Both the position numbers and the translations under genes were made by a program. Of a stretch of DNA of 35,650 nucleotides, positions 24,452-32,553 are shown piece by piece. Within the stretch, counting starts at the first letter, position 1. Every line of letters begins with the position of its first letter. A model generated the notes under the pieces. That model searched no databases and had not been told where the DNA came from. It worked only from the letters and a program-made list of their open reading frames with translations. The DNA is from Chthoniobacterales bacterium (GTDB lineage Bacteria > Verrucomicrobiota > Verrucomicrobiia > Chthoniobacterales > UBA10450). Location of the stretch: NCBI GenBank assembly GCA_003244145.1, contig QHBM01000079.1:1-35650 (forward strand), written 5' to 3'.

Positions 24452-25976
24452 GCTTTTCCTTCGCCACGATTTCGCCCACGGTCTTGGCGACCGCGGCCTT
24501 CGCTTCCGCGAAGTCATCCATTCCCGTCACGGCGATTTCCAGCAGACGTTGACCGAGATTGCGTTTCCCATGCAGGGCCGCAAGCAGCCGGCCGCGCATG
24601 TTCCACTCTTCCGATTCCGCGGCGGAAGCGGCGAGCTTGTCTTCCTGGATGCAGACGAATACGAAAAGCGGACGGCCGTTCTGCTCGAATTCGTAGGAAC
24701 GAAAATCCAGGGAAACCAATCCAGCCGGCACGTTCACGTCGGGGCGGGCCGTTCGAAAAGTGCGGCCGATCGCCGGCAAACAAATCTCCGGTGAATGGCT
24801 GCGCACGAGCTGGAGCGCGGCGCGCTGCGGTTTCCAGTGCGCGAAAAAAGCCCACCAGTGCACGCCGCGCGGCGCTTCCCACGCGGCCGTCTTCGCGTCG
24901 TCGTAGTGGAGAATCACGCGCGTCGAATCGGGAATAGGGAGCGGCGCGACTGTTTCATTTTGCGGCCAACTGACTTGCCACGCCGGGCTCTCGATCAGTT
25001 GCCGTTCCTGGTTGCGGTACCAAAATTCGGTGCCGGCGAAAACCAATGCGAGCCACGCGAGCGCGCCCCATTGCGCCGGGAAAATTCGCGGCGGACCGGA
25101 TTTCCGCGGATCATCGCGCGGTTCGCCTTTCCACAGCCAGGCCAACCCAAGCATCCCGGCCATTCCGCCGATCAAGGCCGCGGTGCCGATCGCGTCATGC
25201 CAATGACTGAGCGCGTCCAAGCCGCTGTTGGCCGCGACAAAAACCAGGGCCGTCGCTCGAAAAACGTTGCAGACAAAAACCCAGCCGCAGCCGAGCACGA
25301 GCAGCGCAATGCGTCTGTTCCATCGCAGCCGCAGAAGTTCGCCCAAGACGAGCGCCACCATGATCCCGGCCTGGAGCGTTTTCACTCCGCTGCACGCTTC
25401 ATCGACGCCGACGAACCCGTTCCGCAACTGGATGACGTTGCCTAATTGATAAGCACCCACTCCAAACCAGCCGGCGATTTCCACCGCCACGGACGCGACC
25501 GCGCGCATCATCGTTTGGACGACGAAGTTCTCAAATTGCACTGGCCACGGCACCGCCACGAGCGGAAAACAAACGGGAAACGCGAAATGCTTCAGCCATC
25601 TCGCCCCGCCCGCGCGGAGAATCGTGAGGAGGGAAAAATCGATCACGCAAAACGCCAGAACCCAGCTCAACAAACGCCAATCCGGATTGGCCTCCTCGAT
25701 GACGCGAATCGGAAAGAGCAGCGCCAGCGCGAAGGCCATGCTCACTTTGGCCATCGCGTTGTTTCGCGCGCCGATTTCGGGTGCAGGCCGGCGTTGCCAG
25801 CGAAAATAGAAGAGCAGCAGAGCGAGGAAGGGCACGCCCCAGCCGTAATTGTACTGCGGATTCAGCGACCACTCCACGCGTAGATGCGAGAACAACCACA
25901 GCCAGAGGAGGCCGGGAACCAGCCAGGGTGAAAAGCGATTAAGCGAGAACCGGCGCGGCATCCGCCAGAGATTCAT
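24441..25976 (-). CDS. Exosortase with fused C-terminal EpsI domain
   Basis: An integral-membrane cysteine transpeptidase-like enzyme that recognises and cleaves C-terminal PEP-CTERM-type signals. With the start at 25976 it has 511 residues; numbering below is from the longest frame (start 26027, 528 residues). The catalytic triad is clear: Cys212 in VDEACSGVKTLQ, Arg257 in VFRATALVFVA and His277 in WHDAIGTA, within about eight hydrophobic segments. After the last helix (about 319-333) comes a soluble periplasmic EpsI-type domain with HSPEICLPAIGR at 411-422. In many loci EpsI is separate; here it is fused. Starts at 26027, 26009, 25976 and 25961 are all possible, with no clear ribosome site. 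The exact exosortase subtype cannot be set by eye. Confidence 0.92.
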   Translation of the reverse strand: MNLWRMPRRFSLNRFSPWLVPGLLWLWLFSHLRVEWSLNPQYNYGWGVPFLALLLFYFRWQRRPAPEIGARNNAMAKVSMAFALALLFPIRVIEEANPDWRLLSWVLAFCVIDFSLLTILRAGGARWLKHFAFPVCFPLVAVPWPVQFENFVVQTMMRAVASVAVEIAGWFGVGAYQLGNVIQLRNGFVGVDEACSGVKTLQAGIMVALVLGELLRLRWNRRIALLVLGCGWVFVCNVFRATALVFVAANSGLDALSHWHDAIGTAALIGGMAGMLGLAWLWKGEPRDDPRKSGPPRIFPAQWGALAWLALVFAGTEFWYRNQERQLIESPAWQVSWPQNETVAPLPIPDSTRVILHYDDAKTAAWEAPRGVHWWAFFAHWKPQRAALQLVRSHSPEICLPAIGRTFRTARPDVNVPAGLVSLDFRSYEFEQNGRPLFVFVCIQEDKLAASAAESEEWNMRGRLLAALHGKRNLGQRLLEIAVTGMDDFAEAKAAVAKTVGEIVAKEKPTR

Positions 25977-26047
25977 CGCGCCGCGTGAAAAGGGCAACGC
26001 AGAAACCATATCGAAAATCACGCACAAACCGGAGCGCGCCGAGGTCC

Positions 26048-26063
26048 CGGCATGACGGGTGCT
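26048..26063 (+). promoter_or_regulatory. Possible sigma-54 element for the sorting-signal protein
   Basis: CGGCATGACGGGTGCT matches TGGCACG-N4-TTGCW at 9 of 12 informative positions with correct GG-N10-GC spacing. The expected start point is about 8 bases before the ATG at 26082. PEP-CTERM genes of Proteobacteria are known to be under sigma-54 and the PrsK/PrsR pair, which makes the match worth noting, but it is unproven here. Confidence 0.3.
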
Positions 26064-26081
26064 ATAGGCAATAACTCGATC

Positions 26082-26870
26082 ATGTCCTTTTCATTACGAC
26101 TTTTCCTTTCGCTCCTCTTGACTCCTTTCCTCGTTAGCGCGGCTCATGCGATCACTCTGGACTGGGACACGGTCACCTGGACGCCAGGGTCGCTGAGCAA
26201 TTCCTACGATGTCGATCCGACCAAACCGGGGAACGACATCTCGGTGAACATCACTGGCGACACAGGCCAGTTTGCACCGAAAGGGGGCAGCACGATTCCG
26301 GCGATCATGAATATTATCGAAGGCGGACTCACACCGGTGCAGAACGCCCTCGTTCTCCATCTCGATCTCGCAAATCAAAGTCAGTTCGTGACTGTTACCG
26401 TAAACTTTTCCGCTTCCTATACCCTCGGCGTTAACAATGTTTCCTTTACCATTTTCGACGTGGATTTCGCCAGTAGCGCGTTCCAGGATCAGCTTAGCTC
26501 CATCACCGCCCTTTCGATCGACGGCACGACCCTCGTCGCACCAACGATCACGACCAGCAGTGGAAATTCACTAAGTGGCAGCGGCCTCAATCAGATCGTT
26601 ACCGGCCTCAACAACAACCCCGACACCGGCGCCGGTTCGGACAGTGGAAACGTCACGATCAGTTTTGGAGCGACCGCGATCAAGTCATTCACTTTCACTT
26701 ACGGAAGCGGGGCCACTGCGCCGGCTGATCCTTCAACCCAGGGAATCGCACTGCACGACATCACCTTCACGCCGGTCCCGGAGCTCAACCCGGCCTGGAG
26801 CGGGCTCGCGGCGTGCCTGGTCGCCATAGGCCTCGCCTTTCGTCACCACGCCAATGTTCGCAGGAAATAA
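26082..26870 (+). CDS. Secreted protein with PEP-CTERM-like sorting signal, likely exosortase substrate
   Basis: A 262-residue protein with signal peptide MSFSLRLFLSLLLTPFLVSAAHA, then a Ser/Thr/Asn/Gly-rich, beta-strand-like body with no cysteine before the tail. The C-terminus has the three parts of a sorting signal: motif VPELNPAW (232-239), a hydrophobic helix (about 240-253) and a basic tail RHHANVRRK. The motif departs from canonical VPEP and from VPDSG, keeping P-E followed by L-N-P. It lies head to head with the exosortase and is the only such protein in the window, so it is probably a dedicated substrate. An ATG 10 codons upstream is possible but spoils the signal peptide. Body function is unknown; low charge and Thr/Ser content suggest a glycosylated surface or matrix protein. 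The gene overlaps the TPR gene by 17 bases. Confidence 0.85.
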   Translation: MSFSLRLFLSLLLTPFLVSAAHAITLDWDTVTWTPGSLSNSYDVDPTKPGNDISVNITGDTGQFAPKGGSTIPAIMNIIEGGLTPVQNALVLHLDLANQSQFVTVTVNFSASYTLGVNNVSFTIFDVDFASSAFQDQLSSITALSIDGTTLVAPTITTSSGNSLSGSGLNQIVTGLNNNPDTGAGSDSGNVTISFGATAIKSFTFTYGSGATAPADPSTQGIALHDITFTPVPELNPAWSGLAACLVAIGLAFRHHANVRRK

Positions 26871-28638
26871 CGAGTGCTTCGGCAACGTGCGCACCTTGGA
26901 ACGGCGCGATTTTTATTTGCTCTGGACGCGCCGGTTCGCGGCTTGCCTTCTCCTCGCGATTCTCGCGTTCGGAAGTTACCGCGGCTATGGGGTCTGGAGA
27001 GAGCGACATCTGGCCAAACAAACCCGGGAATTTCTGGCGAAGGGCGATTACCAGAGCGCGGTCCTCGTCGCCTGCCATCTTTTGGAGCTGAATCAAAACA
27101 ACGTGGCAGCTTGCCGCGTCATGGCGGAAACCGCGGCGCTCGCGGGCCGCGGCGAAGCCATTTCGTGGCGCCAACGGGTCGCGTCGCTGGAACCGAACGC
27201 ACCCGAAAATAAGATCGCACTCGTTAGCACCGCGCTGCGCTTCGGTCAGTTCGATCTTGCTCGGAAAGTGCTCGACGCGATCGAGCCGTCGGCGCGTGCG
27301 AACGTGAAATATCATCAGCTAGCCGGCGCTCTCGCCGTCGCGGAAAAACAGCCCGCCGCCGCCGAAACCCAATTCGCCGCCGCGCTCCAGCTCGAACCAA
27401 ATAATCAGCAGCTCGCCCTCAATCTCGCGACCGTCCGTCTTGCTTCGACCGATCCTGCGACCAACGAGAAGGCTCGCGCGGATCTCATGCGGCTTTCCAG
27501 CGAACCGGCGGTGCGCGTCGAATCGCTGCGCACGCTGGCAGCCGATGCGCTCGCCCGAAATTCCCGCGTCTCCGCGGAAAAATGGGCCGCGGAATTGAAA
27601 TCCGAAAAGAGCGCGACCTTCGCCGATTTATTGCTTTATATGGAAGCCACCAAGGGAACAGAAGCCGCCCAAGCCGTCCTTGCGGAAGCGGAATCCCACG
27701 CGGCCGAATCACCCGCCACCGCCGCCGCGCTTCTCACCTGGATGAATCGCCACGACCTGGCGTCAGCCGCGCTCAAGTGGGGTTTGAGCCTGCCCAAAAA
27801 AACTCTCGAGACTCAACCGGTTCCGCTCGCGCTCGCCGAAGTTTACAGTTTTCTCCAGGACTGGCGCGGAATGGAAGCGTGGGTCGACGGGAAGGATTGG
27901 GGCGATCAGGAATGTTTTCGGCTAGCCGTGCAAAGCCACGCGTTGCACCACCTCAGTCTCGTCGATCGCATGTCGATGGAATCGGAAACGATCTGGCGCG
28001 CCGCATTGAAGGCAACGAAGGCGCGCCCGGAACGACTCGCGGCCATCGCACAACTCGCGGAAGGCTGGGGCTACACGGCCGATGCGGAAGAGGCCTGGTG
28101 GATGATCGCGAACGGAAACGAAAACGCGAAGGAAGCGCTGGGCGCGCTGCAGCGTCTCTATAAATCCAAAAAAAATAGCCACGGCCTGCTTCGCGTGGCC
28201 AAACGCGCGCTCGAGTTGAATCCGGCCGATCTCGTGGCCGCGAACAATTGCGCGAGCCTCGGCTTGCTCCTGACCGGCGACAGCTCGGCGCGGCGGCTCG
28301 CCGGCAAACTGCACTCGGAAAATCCGACCAACGCGGTCTTAAACACCACCTTCGCTTTCGCGCTCTTTACCGAAGGCAAAATCGCGGCCGCACTCAAGGC
28401 GATGGAAACGTTAAAAGAAGCGCAGCTGCGCAGTCCCGCGGTCGCCGCTTATTATTTTGTCATGCTGGTCGAGAACGGAAACATGGAACGCGCCCATTTG
28501 TTTCTTTCCGCCGCAAACAAGGCCGCGTTGCTTCCAGAGGAACAGGAGCTCCTCACTGCGGCGACGCGCAAGCTGCTCAACCACGATTCGCAAAATGTGG
28601 CGAAAAGTGTTGCCGCGGCGGACTCGCCCAGTCCGTAG
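26854..28638 (+). CDS. Membrane-anchored TPR-repeat protein of the exosortase unit
   Basis: A 594-residue protein with a short cytoplasmic lead, one membrane helix at about 29-43 (AACLLLAILAFGSYRGY) and then a long alpha-helical repeat domain, probably periplasmic. Repeats are of TPR/half-TPR type, for example AREFLAKGDYQSAVLVACHLLELNQNN (near 57-82), LAGALAVAEKQPAAAETQFAAALQLEPNNQQ, and ALELNPADLVAANNCASLGLLL near 450. Long TPR proteins (PrsT-like) accompany exosortase and EPS loci elsewhere, where they are thought to scaffold the export or sorting machinery. It starts inside the end of the sorting-signal gene, so the two are co-transcribed and probably coupled. No enzymatic motif is seen. 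Confidence 0.85.
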   Translation: MFAGNNECFGNVRTLERRDFYLLWTRRFAACLLLAILAFGSYRGYGVWRERHLAKQTREFLAKGDYQSAVLVACHLLELNQNNVAACRVMAETAALAGRGEAISWRQRVASLEPNAPENKIALVSTALRFGQFDLARKVLDAIEPSARANVKYHQLAGALAVAEKQPAAAETQFAAALQLEPNNQQLALNLATVRLASTDPATNEKARADLMRLSSEPAVRVESLRTLAADALARNSRVSAEKWAAELKSEKSATFADLLLYMEATKGTEAAQAVLAEAESHAAESPATAAALLTWMNRHDLASAALKWGLSLPKKTLETQPVPLALAEVYSFLQDWRGMEAWVDGKDWGDQECFRLAVQSHALHHLSLVDRMSMESETIWRAALKATKARPERLAAIAQLAEGWGYTADAEEAWWMIANGNENAKEALGALQRLYKSKKNSHGLLRVAKRALELNPADLVAANNCASLGLLLTGDSSARRLAGKLHSENPTNAVLNTTFAFALFTEGKIAAALKAMETLKEAQLRSPAVAAYYFVMLVENGNMERAHLFLSAANKAALLPEEQELLTAATRKLLNHDSQNVAKSVAAADSPSP

Positions 28639-28644
28639 CTCGCT

Positions 28645-29493
28645 TCATCCGCCCGTGGCGAACCCGGGATAAAGCGTCATCCCGCCATCGACGAAGAGCG
28701 TCGTTCCCGTCACGTAATCGGACGCGTCCGAGGCGAGCCAGACCGCGGTCCGCGCAATGTCCTCGGGCACTCCGACGCGCCCTTCCGGAATCAACTTGAG
28801 CAGCTCGGCCTCCGCTTCCGGCGTTTCCCACGCGGCGCGATTAATCGGTGTCTTGATCGCGCCCGGCGCAATGCTGTTGACGCGGATTTTCTTCGGCGCC
28901 AGCTCCTGCGCCATGCTTTTCATCAGGAGCATGACGCCGCCTTTCGAAGCCGCGTAGTTCACGTGGCCGCCCCATGGAATCACTTCGTGGACAGAGCTCA
29001 TGCAAATGATCTTGCCCGCGGCGGAGGAAACTTCGGGCACCACGCCGCGCCGCAGGAATTCCCGCACCGCTTCCCGCGCGCAAAGGAACTGGCCCGTGAG
29101 ATTGATCGCGATCACGGTGTTCCATTGCTCCAGCGTCATCTCGTGGAAACGGGCGTCGCGTTGGAGGCCGGCGTTGTTCACCAGGATATCGATGGTTCCA
29201 AATTCCTTCAGCATCTGGGCAAACATGGCTTGCACCTCGTCCTCCCGGCTCACATCCGCGCGCACCGCGAGCGCCCGACTACCACTTTGCTTGATGAGTC
29301 CCACGACCCGCTCAGCTTCTTCCGGGCGCGAGACGTAATTGACCACGATATCGGCGCCCGCGGCGCCCAGGGCCAGCGCGCACGCCTCGCCGATGCCGGA
29401 ATTCGCGCCGGTGACGAGCGCTTTCTGATTCTTGAGAGGTTTAAGAGGATCGGGCGCGTTGTTCACGGCATGAAACCAGGCCGGCAGGATCAT
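28645..29493 (-). CDS. SDR-family oxidoreductase (glucose 1-dehydrogenase-like)
   Basis: A 282-residue classical short-chain dehydrogenase. TGANSGIGEA is the cofactor-binding glycine motif, NNAG follows the fourth strand, and the catalytic Ser (MSSVHE), Tyr and Lys (YAASK) are present; the C-terminal GTTLFVDGGMTLYPG closes the fold. Homologs are commonly annotated glucose 1-dehydrogenase or 3-oxoacyl-ACP reductase; the substrate is not decided. The ATG at 29493 (after GGGGAAA) is preferred, with an alternative at 29550 that would add 19 basic residues. It converges on the TPR gene with a 6-base gap and diverges from the histidine kinase. Confidence 0.88.
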   Translation of the reverse strand: MILPAWFHAVNNAPDPLKPLKNQKALVTGANSGIGEACALALGAAGADIVVNYVSRPEEAERVVGLIKQSGSRALAVRADVSREDEVQAMFAQMLKEFGTIDILVNNAGLQRDARFHEMTLEQWNTVIAINLTGQFLCAREAVREFLRRGVVPEVSSAAGKIICMSSVHEVIPWGGHVNYAASKGGVMLLMKSMAQELAPKKIRVNSIAPGAIKTPINRAAWETPEAEAELLKLIPEGRVGVPEDIARTAVWLASDASDYVTGTTLFVDGGMTLYPGFATGG

Positions 29494-29592
29494 TTTCCCC
29501 GGTGGCAAAGGCAAGCGCTTTCGATTTCGCGAGGTCCGACGCAGGGGCATGGAACTAGCTCTCTGAAGCGTGGGTTCCAGCACAACCTGAAG

Positions 29593-31266
29593 ATGCGATT
29601 AGCAACCGAAATTCAGGGCGACGAGGCATCCACGCAGAAACTCCATCGAGCTGACTACGAAACCTCAAAACATTCGTCGAAAAAATATGAAACTCCTTCT
29701 GACCTATCGAGCGGCCCGTCTGAAATCCCGGAACATTTTGCGCTCGCTGCCCAGGCTACGAATGATGCTGTTCGGGTTTGGATTGTAGCCACCGGCGCCC
29801 TCGCCTGGCCCCAGGGCCTGGAGGCTCTGCTCGGTTACGATCGCTCCGCCGCGGCTGACACCATCGGCTTCTGGCAGAAACTGATTCATCCCCAGGACCG
29901 CGCCCGCGCCGCCGGCTCCATTCGCGATGCTCTGGCCGGCGAAGTCAATCACTGGACCGGGGAATATCGCCTGCGCCACCGCGACGGTTCGTATCTGGAT
30001 TTGCTCGAGCGAGCGGCAATCGAGCGCGATGCCAAGGGAGCGGCCGTGCGTTTTGTTGGTTCGCTCATGGATGTCACGGCGCGCAAACAATTGCAGGACC
30101 AGCTCGTGCGTTCCCAAAAAATGGAGGCGTTCGGCCAGCTCGCGGGCGGCGTCGCCCACGATTTCAATAATTTCCTCACCACCATTCTCGGCTATAGCGA
30201 TCTCCTTCTCGACGAGCTCGGAATGAAAGGCGAGGTCGCCGGTCACATTAGCGAAATCAGAAACGCCGCCGGCCGGGCCTCGGTCCTGACCGCGCAATTG
30301 CTTGCCTTCAGCCGGAAACACCCGCTGGCGCCTTGCGTTCTGGAAATCAATTCTCTTATCAATAATCTCGAGCGGTCGCTCCTGCGCCTCCTGGGCGAAG
30401 ACATTTCGGTGGAATGCCATTTCCATCGCGGCAAGGAAGGCACGCACGCGAAAGTGGATCCGGGACAGCTCACCCAGGTCCTGCTCAATCTCGTCGTGAA
30501 CGCGCGGGAAGCGATGCACCACGGCGGGCGCCTCACTCTCGAGACCTCGGTGGTGTCGGTCGCTGGATCCGAAGAACACGAGCTGGGTTGCGAAGAACCC
30601 GCCCCCGGCAATTACGTCTGCATCAGCATCACCGATACCGGAATCGGCATGAGCGATGAAGTGAAGCAGCATCTCTTCGAGCCGTTTTTTACGACCAAGG
30701 ACGCTGGCCGCGGCAGTGGGCTCGGACTGGCCACCAGCTATGGAATTGTGCGCCAAAGCGGCGGCCACATTTGCGTGGAAAGCGAAGTCGGAAAAGGCAC
30801 GACGGTGAAAATTTTTCTGCCCGAAGTACCGGCCCCGCCCCCGCCCTCCTACAAAAAACCTGGCGCGAACAAAATGCCCACCGGCGTCGAAACCATTCTC
30901 GTGCTCGAAGACGACATCAGTGTGCGTCATCTTTCGGTGCGCGTCCTGCGTAGCCTCGGCTACCAAGTGCTGGAAGCCGCGAGCGGCGACGATGCCCAAC
31001 AGCTCGTCGGCCGCAGCGAAAACAAGAAGATCGATCTGCTCCTGACCGATATGGTCATGCCGCAAATGAGCGGACGAAGCTTTGCCGATTGGCTGAACAA
31101 GACCAGCCCGCAAACCAAGGTTGTCTTCATCTCCGGCTATCTCGAGGAGTCGATTCATCCCGGCGATCGGCGCAGCCAGGAAATGTTCTTCCTTCCCAAG
31201 CCGTTCGATTCCGAACAGCTCGCCGAAAAAATCCGCGAAGCGCTGGATTCAGCGGCGACTCGTTAG
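29593..31266 (+). CDS. Soluble hybrid histidine kinase: PAS, HisKA, HATPase, receiver
   Basis: A 557-residue sensor kinase without membrane segments. Order: a Ser/Lys-rich lead (1-48), a PAS fold (about 55-165, with FWQKLIHPQDRAR and EYRLRHRDGSYLDL), the HisKA box GGVAHDFNNFLTTILGYSD with the phospho-acceptor His189, the HATPase domain with the N box VVNAREAM (about 301-308), the DTGIGM G1 box (348-353) and GRGSGLGLATSYG (372-384), then a linker rich in Pro and a receiver with Asp486 (LLLTDMVMPQMSG) and Lys536. This is the common soluble hybrid type that works through a separate histidine phosphotransfer protein or an unlinked regulator. No regulator is next to it. The frame continues 210 codons upstream without kinase features, and the ATG at 29593 is chosen for family agreement. 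Confidence 0.9.
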   Translation: MRLATEIQGDEASTQKLHRADYETSKHSSKKYETPSDLSSGPSEIPEHFALAAQATNDAVRVWIVATGALAWPQGLEALLGYDRSAAADTIGFWQKLIHPQDRARAAGSIRDALAGEVNHWTGEYRLRHRDGSYLDLLERAAIERDAKGAAVRFVGSLMDVTARKQLQDQLVRSQKMEAFGQLAGGVAHDFNNFLTTILGYSDLLLDELGMKGEVAGHISEIRNAAGRASVLTAQLLAFSRKHPLAPCVLEINSLINNLERSLLRLLGEDISVECHFHRGKEGTHAKVDPGQLTQVLLNLVVNAREAMHHGGRLTLETSVVSVAGSEEHELGCEEPAPGNYVCISITDTGIGMSDEVKQHLFEPFFTTKDAGRGSGLGLATSYGIVRQSGGHICVESEVGKGTTVKIFLPEVPAPPPPSYKKPGANKMPTGVETILVLEDDISVRHLSVRVLRSLGYQVLEAASGDDAQQLVGRSENKKIDLLLTDMVMPQMSGRSFADWLNKTSPQTKVVFISGYLEESIHPGDRRSQEMFFLPKPFDSEQLAEKIREALDSAATR

Positions 31267-31280
31267 GCGAATCTGCAACA

Positions 31281-31309
31281 TTGCCGCTGCCCGCGCCGCG
31301 GTATATTAA
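31281..31309 (+). promoter_or_regulatory. Possible sigma-70 promoter for the threonine ammonia-lyase gene
   Basis: TTGCCG (31281-31286) and TATATT (31302-31307, 15-base spacer) or TATTAA (31304-31309, 17-base spacer) lie in the short gap after the kinase gene. Transcription from here would start at or very near the GTG at 31318, implying a leaderless or near-leaderless message. Confidence 0.35.
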
Positions 31310-31317
31310 ACCTTCGC

Positions 31318-32529
31318 GTGATCACGTTGAAGGACATCGAGGCGGCGCGTGAGCGCATCCAGGGCGCCATCTATTATTCGCCCTGCCAGCCTTCGATCCC
31401 GCTTAGCGAAATCACCGGGATGGAGATTTACTGCAAGCTCGACAATTTGCAGCGCACCGGCAGCTTCAAGGAACGCGGCGCCCGGAACGCGCTCGCGCAG
31501 TTACCGCCCGAACAACAGAAGCGCGGCGTCATCGCCGCGTCCGCCGGCAACCACGCCCAGGCCCTCGCCTATCAGGGCAAACTTCTCGGCATTCCTGCCA
31601 CGGTGGTGATGCCGAAGTACGCGCCTCTTATTAAGATCGGCAACTGCCAGAAACTCGGCGCCACCGTCATTTTGCATGGAAAAGATTTCTCGGAAGCGAA
31701 AGCGCACGCGGACGGCCTCGCGACGGAACGCGGCCTGGCTTACATCGACGGTTACGATGATCCCGCGATCATTGCCGGCCAGGGCACGATGGGTCTTGAG
31801 ATTGTTGAACAGGTCCCCGATCTCGATGCCGTGATCATTCCGGTGGGCGGCGGCGGTTTGCTCGCCGGTGTCGCGCTCGCGATCAAAAGCCTGAAGCCAG
31901 CGGTGAAAATCATCGCGGTGGAAGCGGACCATGTCGCGAGTTTTTCCGCCGCGGTGCGCGAAGGAAAACCGGTCCGGATCGAGATGCAGCCGACGCTGGC
32001 CGACGGTCTCGCCATCGCGCAGGTCGGCAAGAACGCTTTCGCCACCGCCGCGTCGCTGGTGGATCGCACCGTCACGGTCACGGAAGAACAGATCGCGGTC
32101 GCCATCTTGCGCATCGTCGAGCTCGAGAAAGGCGTGGTGGAAGGCGCCGCCGCGACGCCGCTCGCCGCCTGCCTTTCCGGGCAACTTCCCGAACTCGCGC
32201 GCAAACGGGTCGTCCTTCTTCTTTGCGGCGGGAACATCGACCCAAATGTTTTGGGCCGCGTCATCGAACGCGGGCTGGTGGCCGATGGCCGGCTCTCCCG
32301 CTTTACCGCCATGATCAGCGATCGCCCCGGCGGCCTCGCCGATCTCGCCACGCAAATCGCGTCGACCGGCGCCAGCATCAAGCAAGTCGTGCACGACCGG
32401 GCCTTCGCCGGCTCGGACGTTTCCGCGGTCCATGTGTTGTGCACCGTGGAAACGCGGAACAAGGAGCATCTCGCGGAATTGCGCACCCGCCTCCAGGAAC
32501 GCGGCGTGCAGACGTACGATTCGAAGTAG
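31318..32529 (+). CDS. ilvA: Threonine ammonia-lyase (threonine dehydratase) with ACT domain
   Basis: A 403-residue PLP-dependent enzyme converting threonine to 2-oxobutanoate and ammonia, cytoplasmic, for isoleucine synthesis or threonine breakdown. The PLP lysine is Lys51 in RTGSFKERGA; SAGNHAQALAY follows, and the phosphate-binding glycine loop is PVGGGGLLAG. A single ACT domain occupies about 325-400 (RFTAMISDRPGGLADLATQI). This size and single ACT domain match the shorter IlvA/TdcB-like group (about 400) rather than the 500-residue E. coli IlvA. The GTG at 31318 is the start that fits the family. Whether it is biosynthetic or catabolic cannot be read from the sequence. Confidence 0.93.
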   Translation: MITLKDIEAARERIQGAIYYSPCQPSIPLSEITGMEIYCKLDNLQRTGSFKERGARNALAQLPPEQQKRGVIAASAGNHAQALAYQGKLLGIPATVVMPKYAPLIKIGNCQKLGATVILHGKDFSEAKAHADGLATERGLAYIDGYDDPAIIAGQGTMGLEIVEQVPDLDAVIIPVGGGGLLAGVALAIKSLKPAVKIIAVEADHVASFSAAVREGKPVRIEMQPTLADGLAIAQVGKNAFATAASLVDRTVTVTEEQIAVAILRIVELEKGVVEGAAATPLAACLSGQLPELARKRVVLLLCGGNIDPNVLGRVIERGLVADGRLSRFTAMISDRPGGLADLATQIASTGASIKQVVHDRAFAGSDVSAVHVLCTVETRNKEHLAELRTRLQERGVQTYDSK

Positions 32530-32553
32530 CGCGGCACGTTTCCATTTCAGCTG

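Noticed and set aside
28963-29592. A 210-codon upstream extension of the hybrid kinase frame.
   Set aside because: It runs antisense through the SDR gene and shows no sensor or membrane features.
29704-31158. A 484-codon open frame on the minus strand opposite the hybrid kinase.
   Set aside because: It mirrors the kinase gene, has no recognisable motif, and such antisense frames are expected in high-GC DNA with strong third-position bias. The plus-strand gene has every kinase motif.
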